In this document: positions 42,634-51,696 of the stretch, in pieces
Layout of the letters: the number at the start of each line of letters is the position of its first letter
How positions within the stretch are numbered: the stretch's first letter is position 1
Origin: Candidatus Scalindua japonica
GTDB lineage: Bacteria; Planctomycetota; Brocadiia; Brocadiales; Scalinduaceae
DNA: 64,000 bases
Direction: 5' to 3'
Assembly (NCBI RefSeq): GCF_002443295.1
Contig: NZ_BAOS01000001.1
Span: 186,001 to 250,000, forward strand
Notes under the pieces: generated by a model
What the model saw: the letters and a program-made list of their open reading frames with translations, nothing else
Told to the model about the DNA's origin: nothing
Database searches by the model: none
Translations under genes and position numbers: made by a program

Positions 42634-44544
42634 ATGTTTATTTCAATTCAAAATAGAATTATTTTTTTGTTAATTGTATTTACGTTGCTGCCATTTGTTA
42701 TCTTAAAGATTATCGCTTTTCCTAAGGTGGAGAGGGATGTAGAGGAGTTGCAGATTCGCCATTTGAGTAGTGCCGGGCATAAGCAGGCAACGCTGGTATC
42801 TAACTGGATGCGTGAAAGAATGACGGATGTCCTGGTTATTGCGGATAACCCTTATATGATAAATAGCGTGCATCATACCTGGAAGGATGAAGAGTATGCG
42901 GAAACTCTCAGGTATTTAGAGCTGATTGTCGTTGAGTATGGTTACATGGGTGCTTTTGTCTGCGATGATAAAGGATTGGTCACAATAGCTACAATTAAAG
43001 AGAGTGTAGGGAGAGATTTATCAAATAAAGATTATTTCAAAAAAGCATTACGAGGGTATCCATTTGCATCGAGTATCATGCCGTCAGAAGTACCACTTGT
43101 AAATGAGTTTGACGAGAAAGAGATAGGAGTGCCAACAATGTTTGTTTCAACTCCTTTAAAGAATAAGGCGAATGATATCATCGGAGTTATTGTATTGAGG
43201 GTCCACGCGGGTACCTTGAGTAATATGATGAATAGCCTGAAGTTTGGGAAGACAGGAGAGTCTTACCTTGTAAATGAGGAAGGTTATATGATATCCGAGT
43301 CCAGATTTGCTGAACGTTTAAAAAAGAATGGATTGGTGAAGAAAAGATGCTCGCTGGAATTGAAAGTGACAGACCCGGCAACAGGCGAATTGACTTATGG
43401 GGCTGCGCAATGTGTTTCCGGAAAGAACGGTTTTAGTGGAAGCGGTTATTCAGACTATTCCGGCATAACGGTTTTGGGTGTATGGCATTGGCTGCCTGAA
43501 TTCAAGTGGGGTGTCATTACGGAAATTGACATGGACGAAGGATATGGGCTTGCGCACAATCTCCATTTTATTGCTAATGCCATTCTCTTCGTTATTGCGT
43601 TTCCCGTTATTCTCGCTGCGTACCTTATGGGCCGGAAGTTGTCCAACCCTATTCTGCGCTTGCGAGCAGTTGCCGAGAAAATGGCATCCGGTGAGGACCT
43701 TTCTCAAAGGATAGAAGTTAAACAAAACGATGAGATTGGTGATTTGGCCAAAGCTTTCAATACGATGATCAGTTCACTGGATGCAAATAAGAGAGAACTC
43801 TCTGCCTCTGAGCAGCGATACAAACGAAGAATTCATTCGTTAATGGAAGGTATTTATGAGTGTGAACCTGGCGTTGACGGAGTTTTTACCTGGATTAATA
43901 AGGCCGGGGCTGAAATACTGGGATATAAATCACCGGAAGATGTACTTGGGACAAAAGTAGCAGATATATATATCGATCAGGAAGACCGCAAAAGACTCGT
44001 TGAAAGACTTGAGAAAGATGGAGTATGGATGGGCTTTGTTTCACATTGTAAAAAGAGGAGTGGTGAGCAGTTTTACATGGAACGTACTTCTAATATGGTA
44101 AGAGACGAGCATGGTAAACCTACTCTTATTTTTGGGGTTTTCAGGGATATTACGGAACGTAAGAAACTGGAAGATGAACTCCACGAGTCAGAGAAGCAAC
44201 ATAAAGCTCTGTTGAACTCGATAAGTGATGGAGTTTACCAATGTAAACCGGGTATAGATGGTGTGTATACTTACGTTAACCTGGCAGGGGCGGAAATACT
44301 TGGTTATAATTCTCCAACAGAGGTGATTGGTACTCGCGTAGTAGATATTTATGTAAATTCTCAAGACAGGTATGAATTAATCAAAACATTGGAAAAAGAG
44401 GGAGTGTGCAGGGATTATACAGCTTTTTGTAAAAAGAAAAACGGGGAACGTTTTATCTATGAGGTTAGTTGCAGTCTGGTACGTGATGAATCAGGAAAGC
44501 CTGTTATGATTGAGGGTATATTCAGAGACATGACAGACCAATAA
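42634..44544 (+). CDS. Transmembrane receptor: CACHE, HAMP and two PAS domains, no output domain
   Basis: 636 residues; GGAG about eight bases before the ATG. Transmembrane helices at about 9-28 and 308-330 flank an extracytoplasmic double-CACHE sensor (GYMGAFVCDDKGLVTIAT, FVSTPLKNKANDIIGVIVLRV, GKTGESYLVNEEGYMISES). A HAMP domain (about 330-385, ISSLDANKREL end) leads to two PAS-PAC units (about 390-510 and 515-636) that resemble each other strongly (NKAGAEILGYKSPEDVLGTK; NLAGAEILGYNSPTEVIGTR). The protein stops after the second PAC (GIFRDMTDQ), where a kinase, GGDEF or methyl-accepting domain would be expected. It may signal through a separate partner, or be a truncated sensor kinase; no kinase remnant follows. 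A small coiled-coil gene is 49 bases downstream. Confidence 0.86.
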   Translation: MFISIQNRIIFLLIVFTLLPFVILKIIAFPKVERDVEELQIRHLSSAGHKQATLVSNWMRERMTDVLVIADNPYMINSVHHTWKDEEYAETLRYLELIVVEYGYMGAFVCDDKGLVTIATIKESVGRDLSNKDYFKKALRGYPFASSIMPSEVPLVNEFDEKEIGVPTMFVSTPLKNKANDIIGVIVLRVHAGTLSNMMNSLKFGKTGESYLVNEEGYMISESRFAERLKKNGLVKKRCSLELKVTDPATGELTYGAAQCVSGKNGFSGSGYSDYSGITVLGVWHWLPEFKWGVITEIDMDEGYGLAHNLHFIANAILFVIAFPVILAAYLMGRKLSNPILRLRAVAEKMASGEDLSQRIEVKQNDEIGDLAKAFNTMISSLDANKRELSASEQRYKRRIHSLMEGIYECEPGVDGVFTWINKAGAEILGYKSPEDVLGTKVADIYIDQEDRKRLVERLEKDGVWMGFVSHCKKRSGEQFYMERTSNMVRDEHGKPTLIFGVFRDITERKKLEDELHESEKQHKALLNSISDGVYQCKPGIDGVYTYVNLAGAEILGYNSPTEVIGTRVVDIYVNSQDRYELIKTLEKEGVCRDYTAFCKKKNGERFIYEVSCSLVRDESGKPVMIEGIFRDMTDQ

Positions 44545-44593
44545 GATTCCATGATTTTAAAGACTGAATACGATTGGACCAGGAGTATAAATT

Positions 44594-45118
44594 ATGGAGA
44601 ATAATCAATTCCGGTTATCTATAAATGCGAAGACCATCATTATAATACTGTTATTATTAAATGTTGGGTATGCGTATAAGAAGATAAAACAATATGATAA
44701 CATAAAAGAGGTTGGTTACATCAGGGAGAGGACTGACCAGGAACAGATTCGAAAGCGAATCATGAAGTCTTTTGGCTCAGTGCAAGAGAGGGACCAGCTT
44801 GTTAATGATTTTGCAAAACTGAAAGAAGCGACAAAAAACCTGTCCGCAGCTCTTCAGGAAAAAAATGAAAAAATAAACAGGGTACATAAGGAACTGGAAG
44901 AAACAAAGTTAAAGTATAAAAAAGAGAGGGCTTATTTACATAAAAAGATACGTGGTATGGCAGACGGGTTCTCTAAGCGTAAGGACCGGTATGAACTGAG
45001 GAATAAGGCAAACAAAGAGCTCAAAGAGTCAACGTCAAAATTTAAAACGGAAAATGCCGGTTTGAATAAGAAGATACAGGATCTGGAAAATTTATTGCAT
45101 AAACCTGATAATCAGTAG
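44594..45118 (+). CDS. Small membrane-anchored coiled-coil protein
   Basis: 174 residues; AGGAG at 44581-44585. One transmembrane helix (about 11-27) is followed by an almost entirely helical, charged region with heptad-like spacing (about 65-170: LKEATKNLSAALQEKNEKINRVHKELEETKLK). No family recognised. It resembles the two coiled-coil proteins after the secretin in design but lacks their 28-residue repeat. Its position 49 bases after the PAS receptor suggests co-transcription. Confidence 0.65.
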   Translation: MENNQFRLSINAKTIIIILLLLNVGYAYKKIKQYDNIKEVGYIRERTDQEQIRKRIMKSFGSVQERDQLVNDFAKLKEATKNLSAALQEKNEKINRVHKELEETKLKYKKERAYLHKKIRGMADGFSKRKDRYELRNKANKELKESTSKFKTENAGLNKKIQDLENLLHKPDNQ

Positions 45119-45191
45119 ATGGTGTTTTATGAATACTCATGCTGTGTAATACCAGAGTTGTATAGAATGGTTAATGAGGAGAACATGAAAA

Positions 45192-46058
45192 ATGGAACTT
45201 GGACATTTCTTTTATGATCTTTTAGTCCACAATGAAGGATTCGTAGAGAAGAGTGAAGATACGCAGTTTTCAGCTTATGAAGACCAGCAACATCCACCTA
45301 TAACAATGCTCACTTGTGCTGATTCTCGTATACAGGGGAAGATTCTTGGGATGGACCTCATTAATAAGGTGTTTACGGTCCGTAACGCGGGAAATCAGGT
45401 TGCCAGGAACAAGGGTAGCCTTGCATATGCTTTAACGGCCCTTAATACTCCAATATTTTTTATACTTGGACACACAAATTGTGGGGCAGTAAATTTTGCA
45501 GCTGGTGCCAGTCTGGCAAATGTAAGAAAACTGGAAGAATCAAAAGATGACTCTTCAGTGGTGTCTGTCACAGGTGGGCAGAAAAAAGAGGGCGGAATTC
45601 AACTTACCTCTTCTAAAGGAGAGTCAAAGATTATCAGTAGTCTGAAAAAATCGGACTTTTCTGCAGCCAGTCGTGAGGTCCAGCGTGAAATGCTCCCTTT
45701 GACCATTCCGATTGAGAGAGGAATTGCTCATTTAGTGAAGATCGGTAACAAAAAAAAGGAACTTGCTTATCTTAGCCAGGTGAATGTTGATTATCAGGTA
45801 GAGAAAGCACTCGAATATTATGGTGACAGAGTAAAGGAGAATAAACTGGCAATTGTTGGTGGTATCTATGATTTTGTTGGTGCTTATTCTGATAAACGTG
45901 GAAGAGTTGTGGTCACCAATATAAATGGAATCTATGAGGAAAAGAAGCTTCAGGAAAGTGCCATGGCCTTTTGTGAGACCGATAACACTCTCGACAAATC
46001 CAGCGAATCATATAAGCTTTGTTGTAAATTAATTGAAGAGAAGGTGTCTCGCATTTAG
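45192..46058 (+). CDS. Beta-class carbonic anhydrase
   Basis: 288 residues. Zinc ligands are C42 (TCADSR, with the D44-R46 dyad) and H94-x2-C97 (GHTNCGAV), as in beta-carbonic anhydrases, which interconvert CO2 and bicarbonate. After GAV comes an insertion of about 50 residues rich in Ser, Lys and Gly (about 108-160) before the usual helix IERGIAHLVK. The C terminus GIYDFVGAYSDKRGRVVV is standard. There is no signal peptide, so it is cytoplasmic. GAGGAG (45176-45181) serves the ATG at 45192; an out-of-frame ATG at 45185 opens only ten codons. It lies in a run with NhaA, NhaD, SulP and a DUF2294 protein. Confidence 0.9.
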   Translation: MELGHFFYDLLVHNEGFVEKSEDTQFSAYEDQQHPPITMLTCADSRIQGKILGMDLINKVFTVRNAGNQVARNKGSLAYALTALNTPIFFILGHTNCGAVNFAAGASLANVRKLEESKDDSSVVSVTGGQKKEGGIQLTSSKGESKIISSLKKSDFSAASREVQREMLPLTIPIERGIAHLVKIGNKKKELAYLSQVNVDYQVEKALEYYGDRVKENKLAIVGGIYDFVGAYSDKRGRVVVTNINGIYEEKKLQESAMAFCETDNTLDKSSESYKLCCKLIEEKVSRI

Positions 46059-46092
46059 TTCTTAGAGTTTCAAATAATCTAGAATCAATCAG

Positions 46093-46565
46093 CGTCATCC
46101 GGTCAGGTTTTTGCGTATTGCAAATTAATGCTCCAAAACTGTCATTCCCGCCCGCTTTAAGCGGGAATCCAGCGTGTTTCTGGTGCGTAAAACGCACCCT
46201 ACGAATTTCGTTTCCGGACGTAGAATGTTTCTGGTGGGTGGTAGGGTGCATTCCATGCACCGCTAACAACGTTGGATACGGCAATGGTGTTATATATGAA
46301 ACAAATTCTTGATTATGCTGGCGTGTTTCAGGTGCGTAAAACGCACCCTACAATTTTTGTTCCCGGACGTAGAATGTTTCTGGTGGGCAGTGCCCAACCT
46401 ACGCGGGTACCTATTCGGGCAGGCATGCTTAAAGCAGGAATCCAGATTGAACGATTCACATAGATACCCGATAAAGGAATTCCTGCCCGAATAGGTACCC
46501 GTCCGAACGGTTGAGCCGGGCGGGTATGACAAAAGCCGTATACGTAAAAACCTGACCGGATGCGT
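46093..46565 (+). repeat. Mixed family B and family A repeat cluster
   Basis: Order: inverted family B end (46093-46172, CATCCGGTCAGGTTTTTGCG and a CCCGCTTTAAGCGGG hairpin), family A hairpins GGTGCGTAAAACGCACC at 46182 and 46331 with GGTGCATTCCATGCACC between, then family B copies facing each other. The facing copies create a perfect 19-bp inverted repeat: GGGTACCTATTCGGGCAGG (46405-46423) and its complement (46482-46500). The right half (46449-46565) is the full family B unit that also ends gmd. Confidence 0.9.
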
Positions 46566-46739
46566 CTGAGAATCAATAGAAATTATATTATTTTATGTTA
46601 TAATGCAGATCTATGATTTATTCTAAACTCAGGCATTTTTAGTTAGTAATTAAAACTTTCCAGACTCGGCAAAACTCGTAGATGTTGCCAGAGAGCAAAC
46701 AATTTTATTAGAAATTATTTATAAATAGAGCATGAATTT

Positions 46740-48182
46740 ATGAAAGAACAAAACAAACCGATTGATGACTCCTGTCACGATGGGATTTTTTATGCCCCCT
46801 GGGAAAAAACATTTAATCGAATACTGACTCCTTTTGAGGAGTTTATACATCGTCAGGCTACTAGCGGCATATTGTTAATGATAATGGCTATGCTGGCTAT
46901 GGTATTGGCAAACTCCGGTCTTGCCGAATTCTATCATCAGCTGATAGAGACGCATATTTCAATAGATGTTGGTTCCTGGGAGATGGAAAAAACAGTGCAT
47001 CATTGGGTCAACGATGGTTTGATGACCCTCTTTTTCTTTGTGGTCGGTCTGGAGCTTAAACGCGAGGTTTTAGTTGGTGAACTTGCAGACGTGCGCAAAG
47101 CTACGCTTCCGATTGCGGCAGCGATTGGTGGTATGGCCGCACCAGCCCTGATTTACTACTTTATTAATCCGGAAGGGGTAGCTTCCGGCGGGTGGGGAAT
47201 GCCGATGGCTACCGATATTGCTTTTGCGCTTGGCGCGTTGGCTCTGATCTCGCACCGTGTGCCTAAAGCACTGATTACTTTCCTGGTTGCCCTGGCTATT
47301 GTCGATGATTTAGGAGCAGTAACGGTGATTGCTATTTTCTATACAGAGAATATTTCATTAGACGCGCTGGCTTTTGCAGGGGGGCTGTTTGGCTTGCTTA
47401 TAGTGTTTAATCGTGGTGGTATTCGAAGCTTTACTCCCTATTTCATTGTTTCAGTTTTGTTATGGTACATGCTTATGCAATCAGGAGTACATGCTACCTT
47501 AGCGGGGGTCCTGGCGGCTTTTTCTATCCCTGCGATACCTAAATACAATCCGATGGTTTTTAATGAGCGTGTTAAATATTTAATGAAGCGGTTTGAATCC
47601 AGTCATGAACACGATAAAAGCATCATGAATAATGCTGAATTACGTGCTATTGTATGTTCCCTGGAAAGTAGCGCGCAAAGCGTTCAAACCCTGTCACAGC
47701 GTCTGGAACATACATGGCATATGCCAGTCGCTTATATCATTATTCCCTTTTTTATATTAGCTAATGCCGGAACGCAGTTGGAGCTGTCCTCTTTAAGTGA
47801 AACGTTGGCCCATCCAGTGGCATTAGGAGTATCGTTGGGCCTTATCGTTGGAAAATTTGCTGGTATTACCGGTGTGAGCTGGCTGCTTTTAAGATTTGGA
47901 TTTGCGCGCTTGCCCAGTGGTGTTCGTTTCACCCAAATTGCCGGGGTATCCTTGCTGGCTGGAATTGGATTTACGATGTCTATGTTCATCGCTGAACTTG
48001 CCTTTGAGCATCAGGAAAATCTATTACTTATCTCCAAAACTGGTCTTATGTTTGCTTCTCTCATTGCAGGTGTCGCGGGTTCTGTCTGGTTGTTTGTTGT
48101 AAGCAAACAAAATGAAGTCAGTGATGATTGTGGGGTGGAACATGCGGATACAACTAATTATCAGGTACAATCGTTTCTGTAA
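46740..48182 (+). CDS. nhaA: Na+/H+ antiporter NhaA
   Basis: 480 residues, about 90 more than E. coli NhaA because of an N-terminal extension and a longer hydrophilic loop (about 275-325, KYNPMVFNERVKYL...LEHTWH). Key residues are present: MATDIAFALG with D159 and VDDLGAV with D189-D190, matching the ion-binding aspartates, plus the periplasmic-facing LFFFVVGLELKREVLVGEL signature. It exchanges external protons for internal sodium across the inner membrane, for pH and sodium homeostasis. It is convergent with nhaD, the stops being 23 bases apart. A second antiporter next door suggests strong sodium stress or use of a sodium cycle. Confidence 0.95.
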   Translation: MKEQNKPIDDSCHDGIFYAPWEKTFNRILTPFEEFIHRQATSGILLMIMAMLAMVLANSGLAEFYHQLIETHISIDVGSWEMEKTVHHWVNDGLMTLFFFVVGLELKREVLVGELADVRKATLPIAAAIGGMAAPALIYYFINPEGVASGGWGMPMATDIAFALGALALISHRVPKALITFLVALAIVDDLGAVTVIAIFYTENISLDALAFAGGLFGLLIVFNRGGIRSFTPYFIVSVLLWYMLMQSGVHATLAGVLAAFSIPAIPKYNPMVFNERVKYLMKRFESSHEHDKSIMNNAELRAIVCSLESSAQSVQTLSQRLEHTWHMPVAYIIIPFFILANAGTQLELSSLSETLAHPVALGVSLGLIVGKFAGITGVSWLLLRFGFARLPSGVRFTQIAGVSLLAGIGFTMSMFIAELAFEHQENLLLISKTGLMFASLIAGVAGSVWLFVVSKQNEVSDDCGVEHADTTNYQVQSFL

Positions 48183-48205
48183 GCGTTTACAGGATTAAAG
48201 CTGAT

Positions 48206-49747
48206 TTATAATGCGTTGAGAAGATAGTAGGTTCCTGCTCCAGCCAGGTAACCGGCCAGCGCCAGTAAGCTCATTTTACTCAAGTACCAGATGAAATCAA
48301 TTTTGAGAATACCCATAACAGCGACGCCTGCAGCTGATCCAATTATCAGAACACTTCCCCCGGTTCCGGCACAATAGGCGAGGAGTTCCCAGAATGTTCC
48401 GTTCACGGCAAAATGGCCACCTGGCGCTATCTCGTACATGCCCATAGCCCCTGCCACAAGTGGTACATTATCTACAACAGCAGATAATAATCCTATTATC
48501 AAATTGATAGCATATATATTGCCTACATGATTATCAAGATAGGTAGCAACATATCCTAAGTGTCCGGCAGATTGTAACGAGGCAACTGCAATAAGGATAC
48601 CAAGGAAGAACAAGATAGTCGTCGTATCTACTTTTCTGAGCACTCCAACTATCGTTCTTGTCGATTTTACTTCTTCGTTCTTGCTGTGATGCATCAACTC
48701 CGTAACTACCCAGAGTACACCCAGGCTGAAACTTATCCCTATAACCGGAGGAAGATGTGTTATAACTTTACATAAAGGTACAAAAAGCAATCCTCCAATA
48801 CCAAGGAAGAAAACAACTTTCCGTTCAGTATCTGTAGTGGGATCAGAAAGTTGATGCTTCACCCGGGTATCTTCTGGTCTGACAACTTTACCTTTCATCT
48901 TAAAAGAGAGAATTCCTAATGGTACTACCATGCATACTAGGCTTGGGAGTATCAATGAAGTTATGATATTAAGAGAGGTGATATGTCCGTCAATCCATAA
49001 CATAATGGTAGTAATATCACCAATAGGCGACCAGGCGCCTCCGGCATTAGCGGTAATAATTATAACACCCGCAAACATCCAGATATTCTTCTTCTTTTTC
49101 ATAAACTTCTTCAGCAACGTTGTCATCACAATAGAGCTTGTCAGATTATCCAGCGCTGCCGAGAAAAAGAATGTAATTAAACCTACAATCCACATCAACT
49201 TCACCTTGCTGGTGGTTTTTATGAAATCTGTGATTATGCGAAAACCTTCATGCGCGTCAATCACCTCTACAATCGTCATTGCACATAACAGGAAAAAAAG
49301 GATTGCTGCTACTTCACTTAAAGTATGAGTAATCGAATGTTCAATATAGCCGTGTAATATCTCCGGTGTCTCTTCTGCAGGAAATTGGTGGATCGGAATA
49401 TGTAGTCTTTTTCGTTTAATTATGTTCGGAGTAGAACCATAACGATCGTCTATGCTTCGATTAATAGTCTCGTGAGACAAATACTCCTTTAGCCAGGGTG
49501 GTGTCTGTTCTGATTGGGCAATAACATTAATTGACTCCTGACTATTGTAATGAAGTACAATATCGGGAGCAAACGAGTAAATTCCCCAGCACAAAGCACC
49601 GGTTATCAGCGCGGTTGCCGCCTTGTCAACTTTTATCGTATGTTCCAGCGCTATCGCCAGATAGCCTATAACAAAAACGGCAATCATTAAAAAAAACATG
49701 TTTATGTATGATATTGATAGCATCCTGTAAAAACAAGACAATATCAA
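48206..49747 (-). CDS. nhaD: Na+/H+ antiporter NhaD
   Basis: 513 residues as drawn from a TTG; ATG at 49723 (MLSISYIN) or 49699 (MFFLMIAV) are alternative starts, and I cannot choose by ribosome site. The ArsB/NhaD ion-transporter fold shows about 12 membrane segments, with the paired family motifs SAALDNLTSSIVM and AVVDNVPLVAGAM and the segment ITANAGGAWSPIGDITTIM. A periplasmic-like hydrophilic loop of about 80 residues follows the second helix (LHYNSQESINVIAQSEQ...). NhaD antiporters are typical of marine and alkaliphilic bacteria. It exports sodium in exchange for protons. It heads a minus-strand set with SulP and two further genes. Confidence 0.9.
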   Translation of the reverse strand: MILSCFYRMLSISYINMFFLMIAVFVIGYLAIALEHTIKVDKAATALITGALCWGIYSFAPDIVLHYNSQESINVIAQSEQTPPWLKEYLSHETINRSIDDRYGSTPNIIKRKRLHIPIHQFPAEETPEILHGYIEHSITHTLSEVAAILFFLLCAMTIVEVIDAHEGFRIITDFIKTTSKVKLMWIVGLITFFFSAALDNLTSSIVMTTLLKKFMKKKKNIWMFAGVIIITANAGGAWSPIGDITTIMLWIDGHITSLNIITSLILPSLVCMVVPLGILSFKMKGKVVRPEDTRVKHQLSDPTTDTERKVVFFLGIGGLLFVPLCKVITHLPPVIGISFSLGVLWVVTELMHHSKNEEVKSTRTIVGVLRKVDTTTILFFLGILIAVASLQSAGHLGYVATYLDNHVGNIYAINLIIGLLSAVVDNVPLVAGAMGMYEIAPGGHFAVNGTFWELLAYCAGTGGSVLIIGSAAGVAVMGILKIDFIWYLSKMSLLALAGYLAGAGTYYLLNAL

Positions 49748-49892
49748 CTATCTTTCCCTTTTCCGGTTTAGAAGTTATCTATTGATTTGATGAAAATATA
49801 TTTATCATGCCAGGAGGGATTAATCGAATGTAATTACGTTTATGATTTAATTTTTGCGTAATTAATTAATCGTTCTACACAAATAACCGATT

Positions 49893-51518
49893 TTAATCTG
49901 TTGACGGATTGCTTTGTACAGGCAAAGCATAGACCCATTTATCCAGTTTCTTAGAGTAAATCTCTTCTTTTGCAGAAGATCGGCCAAGAGGCTGGATCAC
50001 TTTTACGTTTATATTTCTATCGTCTGCTGAAATAATAAAATCCCCGATTGCCTCCCTTACATCGTAATCAATGCTGGCACATTTACTCATATCAATAGTC
50101 AGGTAACTATCATTGGGGATTGCTGCCAACTCTTTTATGATCGCCCCTTTATTCAAAAAAGTAACATCTTCAGACAGGCTGATTTTTATTTGTTGTTTTC
50201 CGTCAGATGTCTGCTTGTGTAAAAAATGAGAATTCTTAAAGTTACGAATTAAGATAGTGGCAGAACCTACACAGCACCCTAAAGCAAGCCCTATCAATAG
50301 ATCTTCAAAAACAATGCCCAGTATAGTGACAATAAACGGTACAAATTGCTCCCATCCCAGTCTGTATTGTTTTACAAAAAGAGCAGGTTTCGCTAATTTA
50401 TATCCAACCATTAACAATATACACGCAAGAGCAGGTAAAGGTATGAGATTAAGAATGCCTGGAACAAAGGCAACGCAAATCAATAGAAAAAACCCGTGAA
50501 GAATAGCAGATATTTTTGATTCTGCACCAGCCTGTACATTTGCTGAACTTCTAACGATCACCTGAGTAATTGCCAACCCGCCAATCATCCCGGATACAAT
50601 GTTTCCGGCGCCCTGGGCAAATAGCTCACGGTTGGTTGGTGTAACTCTCTTATGAGGATCCAGCTTGTCCGTAGCCTCTACACATAAAAGTGTCTCTAAG
50701 CTGGCTACGAGTGCTATCGTAACACCCAGGATATAAACTTCTTTATTACCTATCTGGCTGAAATCAGGAAAAGTAAATTGTCCAAAGAAAGAGGAGACAC
50801 TGTTCGCAACCGGCACATGTACCAGGTACTCATGGCTTAAATGGTATTGGGAAAAAAAACTTTTTGTTAAAAGTTGAAAAATAATACCTGCAGCTACTAC
50901 AACTATTGGTCCCTGTATTAACCTGAAAAATTTATGTTTCTTTGTCAGGTACAATTCCCATGATAATAGAATTGCCATTGAAATAATAGCAATTATTACT
51001 GCCCCGGCTGTTATATGTTCAAAATACTGCATCAGCGCTTTAAACGTATTGCCATCACTCATGCAGGCATGGTAATCAGGCCCTTTCCACTCTCCATCAT
51101 ATCCAAATGCAAAAGGTAACTGTTTAATGAAAATAATGATCCCAATACCCGCAAGCATTCCATTTATAGCCGATAATGGAAAATAATATCCTATAATTCC
51201 AGCTCTTAAAAAACCAAGGATTATTTGAATTATGCCGCCGATGACTACGGCCAGCAAAAAGGTTTCAAACGGTGTAGTAATTAATGCAGTCAGGATAATT
51301 ACAGCAAGGCCCGCAGCAGGCCCGCTGACTCCATGAGCGGATTTACTTATCGCCCCGACAAGTATACCACCAACAATTCCTGCAATAAGACCGGAAAACA
51401 GCGGCGCTCCGCTTGCCAATGCTATTCCAAGACAAAGCGGTAAGGCAACAAAGAGCACAACGATACTTGATGGTATATCTCGATTTAACGTGGAAAAAAT
51501 GGATTGTTTTTTCATCAT
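49893..51518 (-). CDS. SulP-family anion (probable bicarbonate or sulfate) transporter with STAS domain
   Basis: 541 residues. The transmembrane part (about 1-430) opens with RDIPSSIVVLFVALPLCLGIALASGAP, the SulP entry signature, and contains SAHGVSGPAAGLAVI and NRELFAQGAGNIVSGMIGGL. A C-terminal cytoplasmic STAS domain (about 445-530) has LTIDMSKCASIDYDVREAIGDF, lacking the usual phosphorylatable Asp-Ser. Members carry sulfate, bicarbonate (BicA) or other anions, usually with sodium or protons. With a carbonic anhydrase, two sodium antiporters and a DUF2294/MpsC-like gene nearby, bicarbonate is a reasonable guess; sulfate is the alternative. Confidence 0.88.
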   Translation of the reverse strand: MMKKQSIFSTLNRDIPSSIVVLFVALPLCLGIALASGAPLFSGLIAGIVGGILVGAISKSAHGVSGPAAGLAVIILTALITTPFETFLLAVVIGGIIQIILGFLRAGIIGYYFPLSAINGMLAGIGIIIFIKQLPFAFGYDGEWKGPDYHACMSDGNTFKALMQYFEHITAGAVIIAIISMAILLSWELYLTKKHKFFRLIQGPIVVVAAGIIFQLLTKSFFSQYHLSHEYLVHVPVANSVSSFFGQFTFPDFSQIGNKEVYILGVTIALVASLETLLCVEATDKLDPHKRVTPTNRELFAQGAGNIVSGMIGGLAITQVIVRSSANVQAGAESKISAILHGFFLLICVAFVPGILNLIPLPALACILLMVGYKLAKPALFVKQYRLGWEQFVPFIVTILGIVFEDLLIGLALGCCVGSATILIRNFKNSHFLHKQTSDGKQQIKISLSEDVTFLNKGAIIKELAAIPNDSYLTIDMSKCASIDYDVREAIGDFIISADDRNINVKVIQPLGRSSAKEEIYSKKLDKWVYALPVQSNPSTD

Positions 51519-51696
51519 AGTGTTTAACCGTAAGAAGTGTTCTTATAGAACATTCAATTAAATGTGAATCGTATCTGATAAAATAAAATATTCAAGTTTT
51601 TTTTATTATTATCTAACGGATTTCCTGTAACGAATTAAGTCAAAAAATTATTAATTGTTGATTTGTTTAGCTATGGGAAAATATTCATCAAAAAAT

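Noticed and set aside
45185-45217. Ten-codon ORF overlapping the carbonic anhydrase start as a leader peptide
   Set aside because: It is only three bases from the GAGGAG site, too close for good initiation, and no regulatory sequence is encoded.
48177-48192. CTGTAA-GCGT-TTACAG hairpin between nhaA and nhaD as a terminator
   Set aside because: The stem is only six bases with no T-run and it overlaps the nhaA stop; a chance palindrome is as likely.
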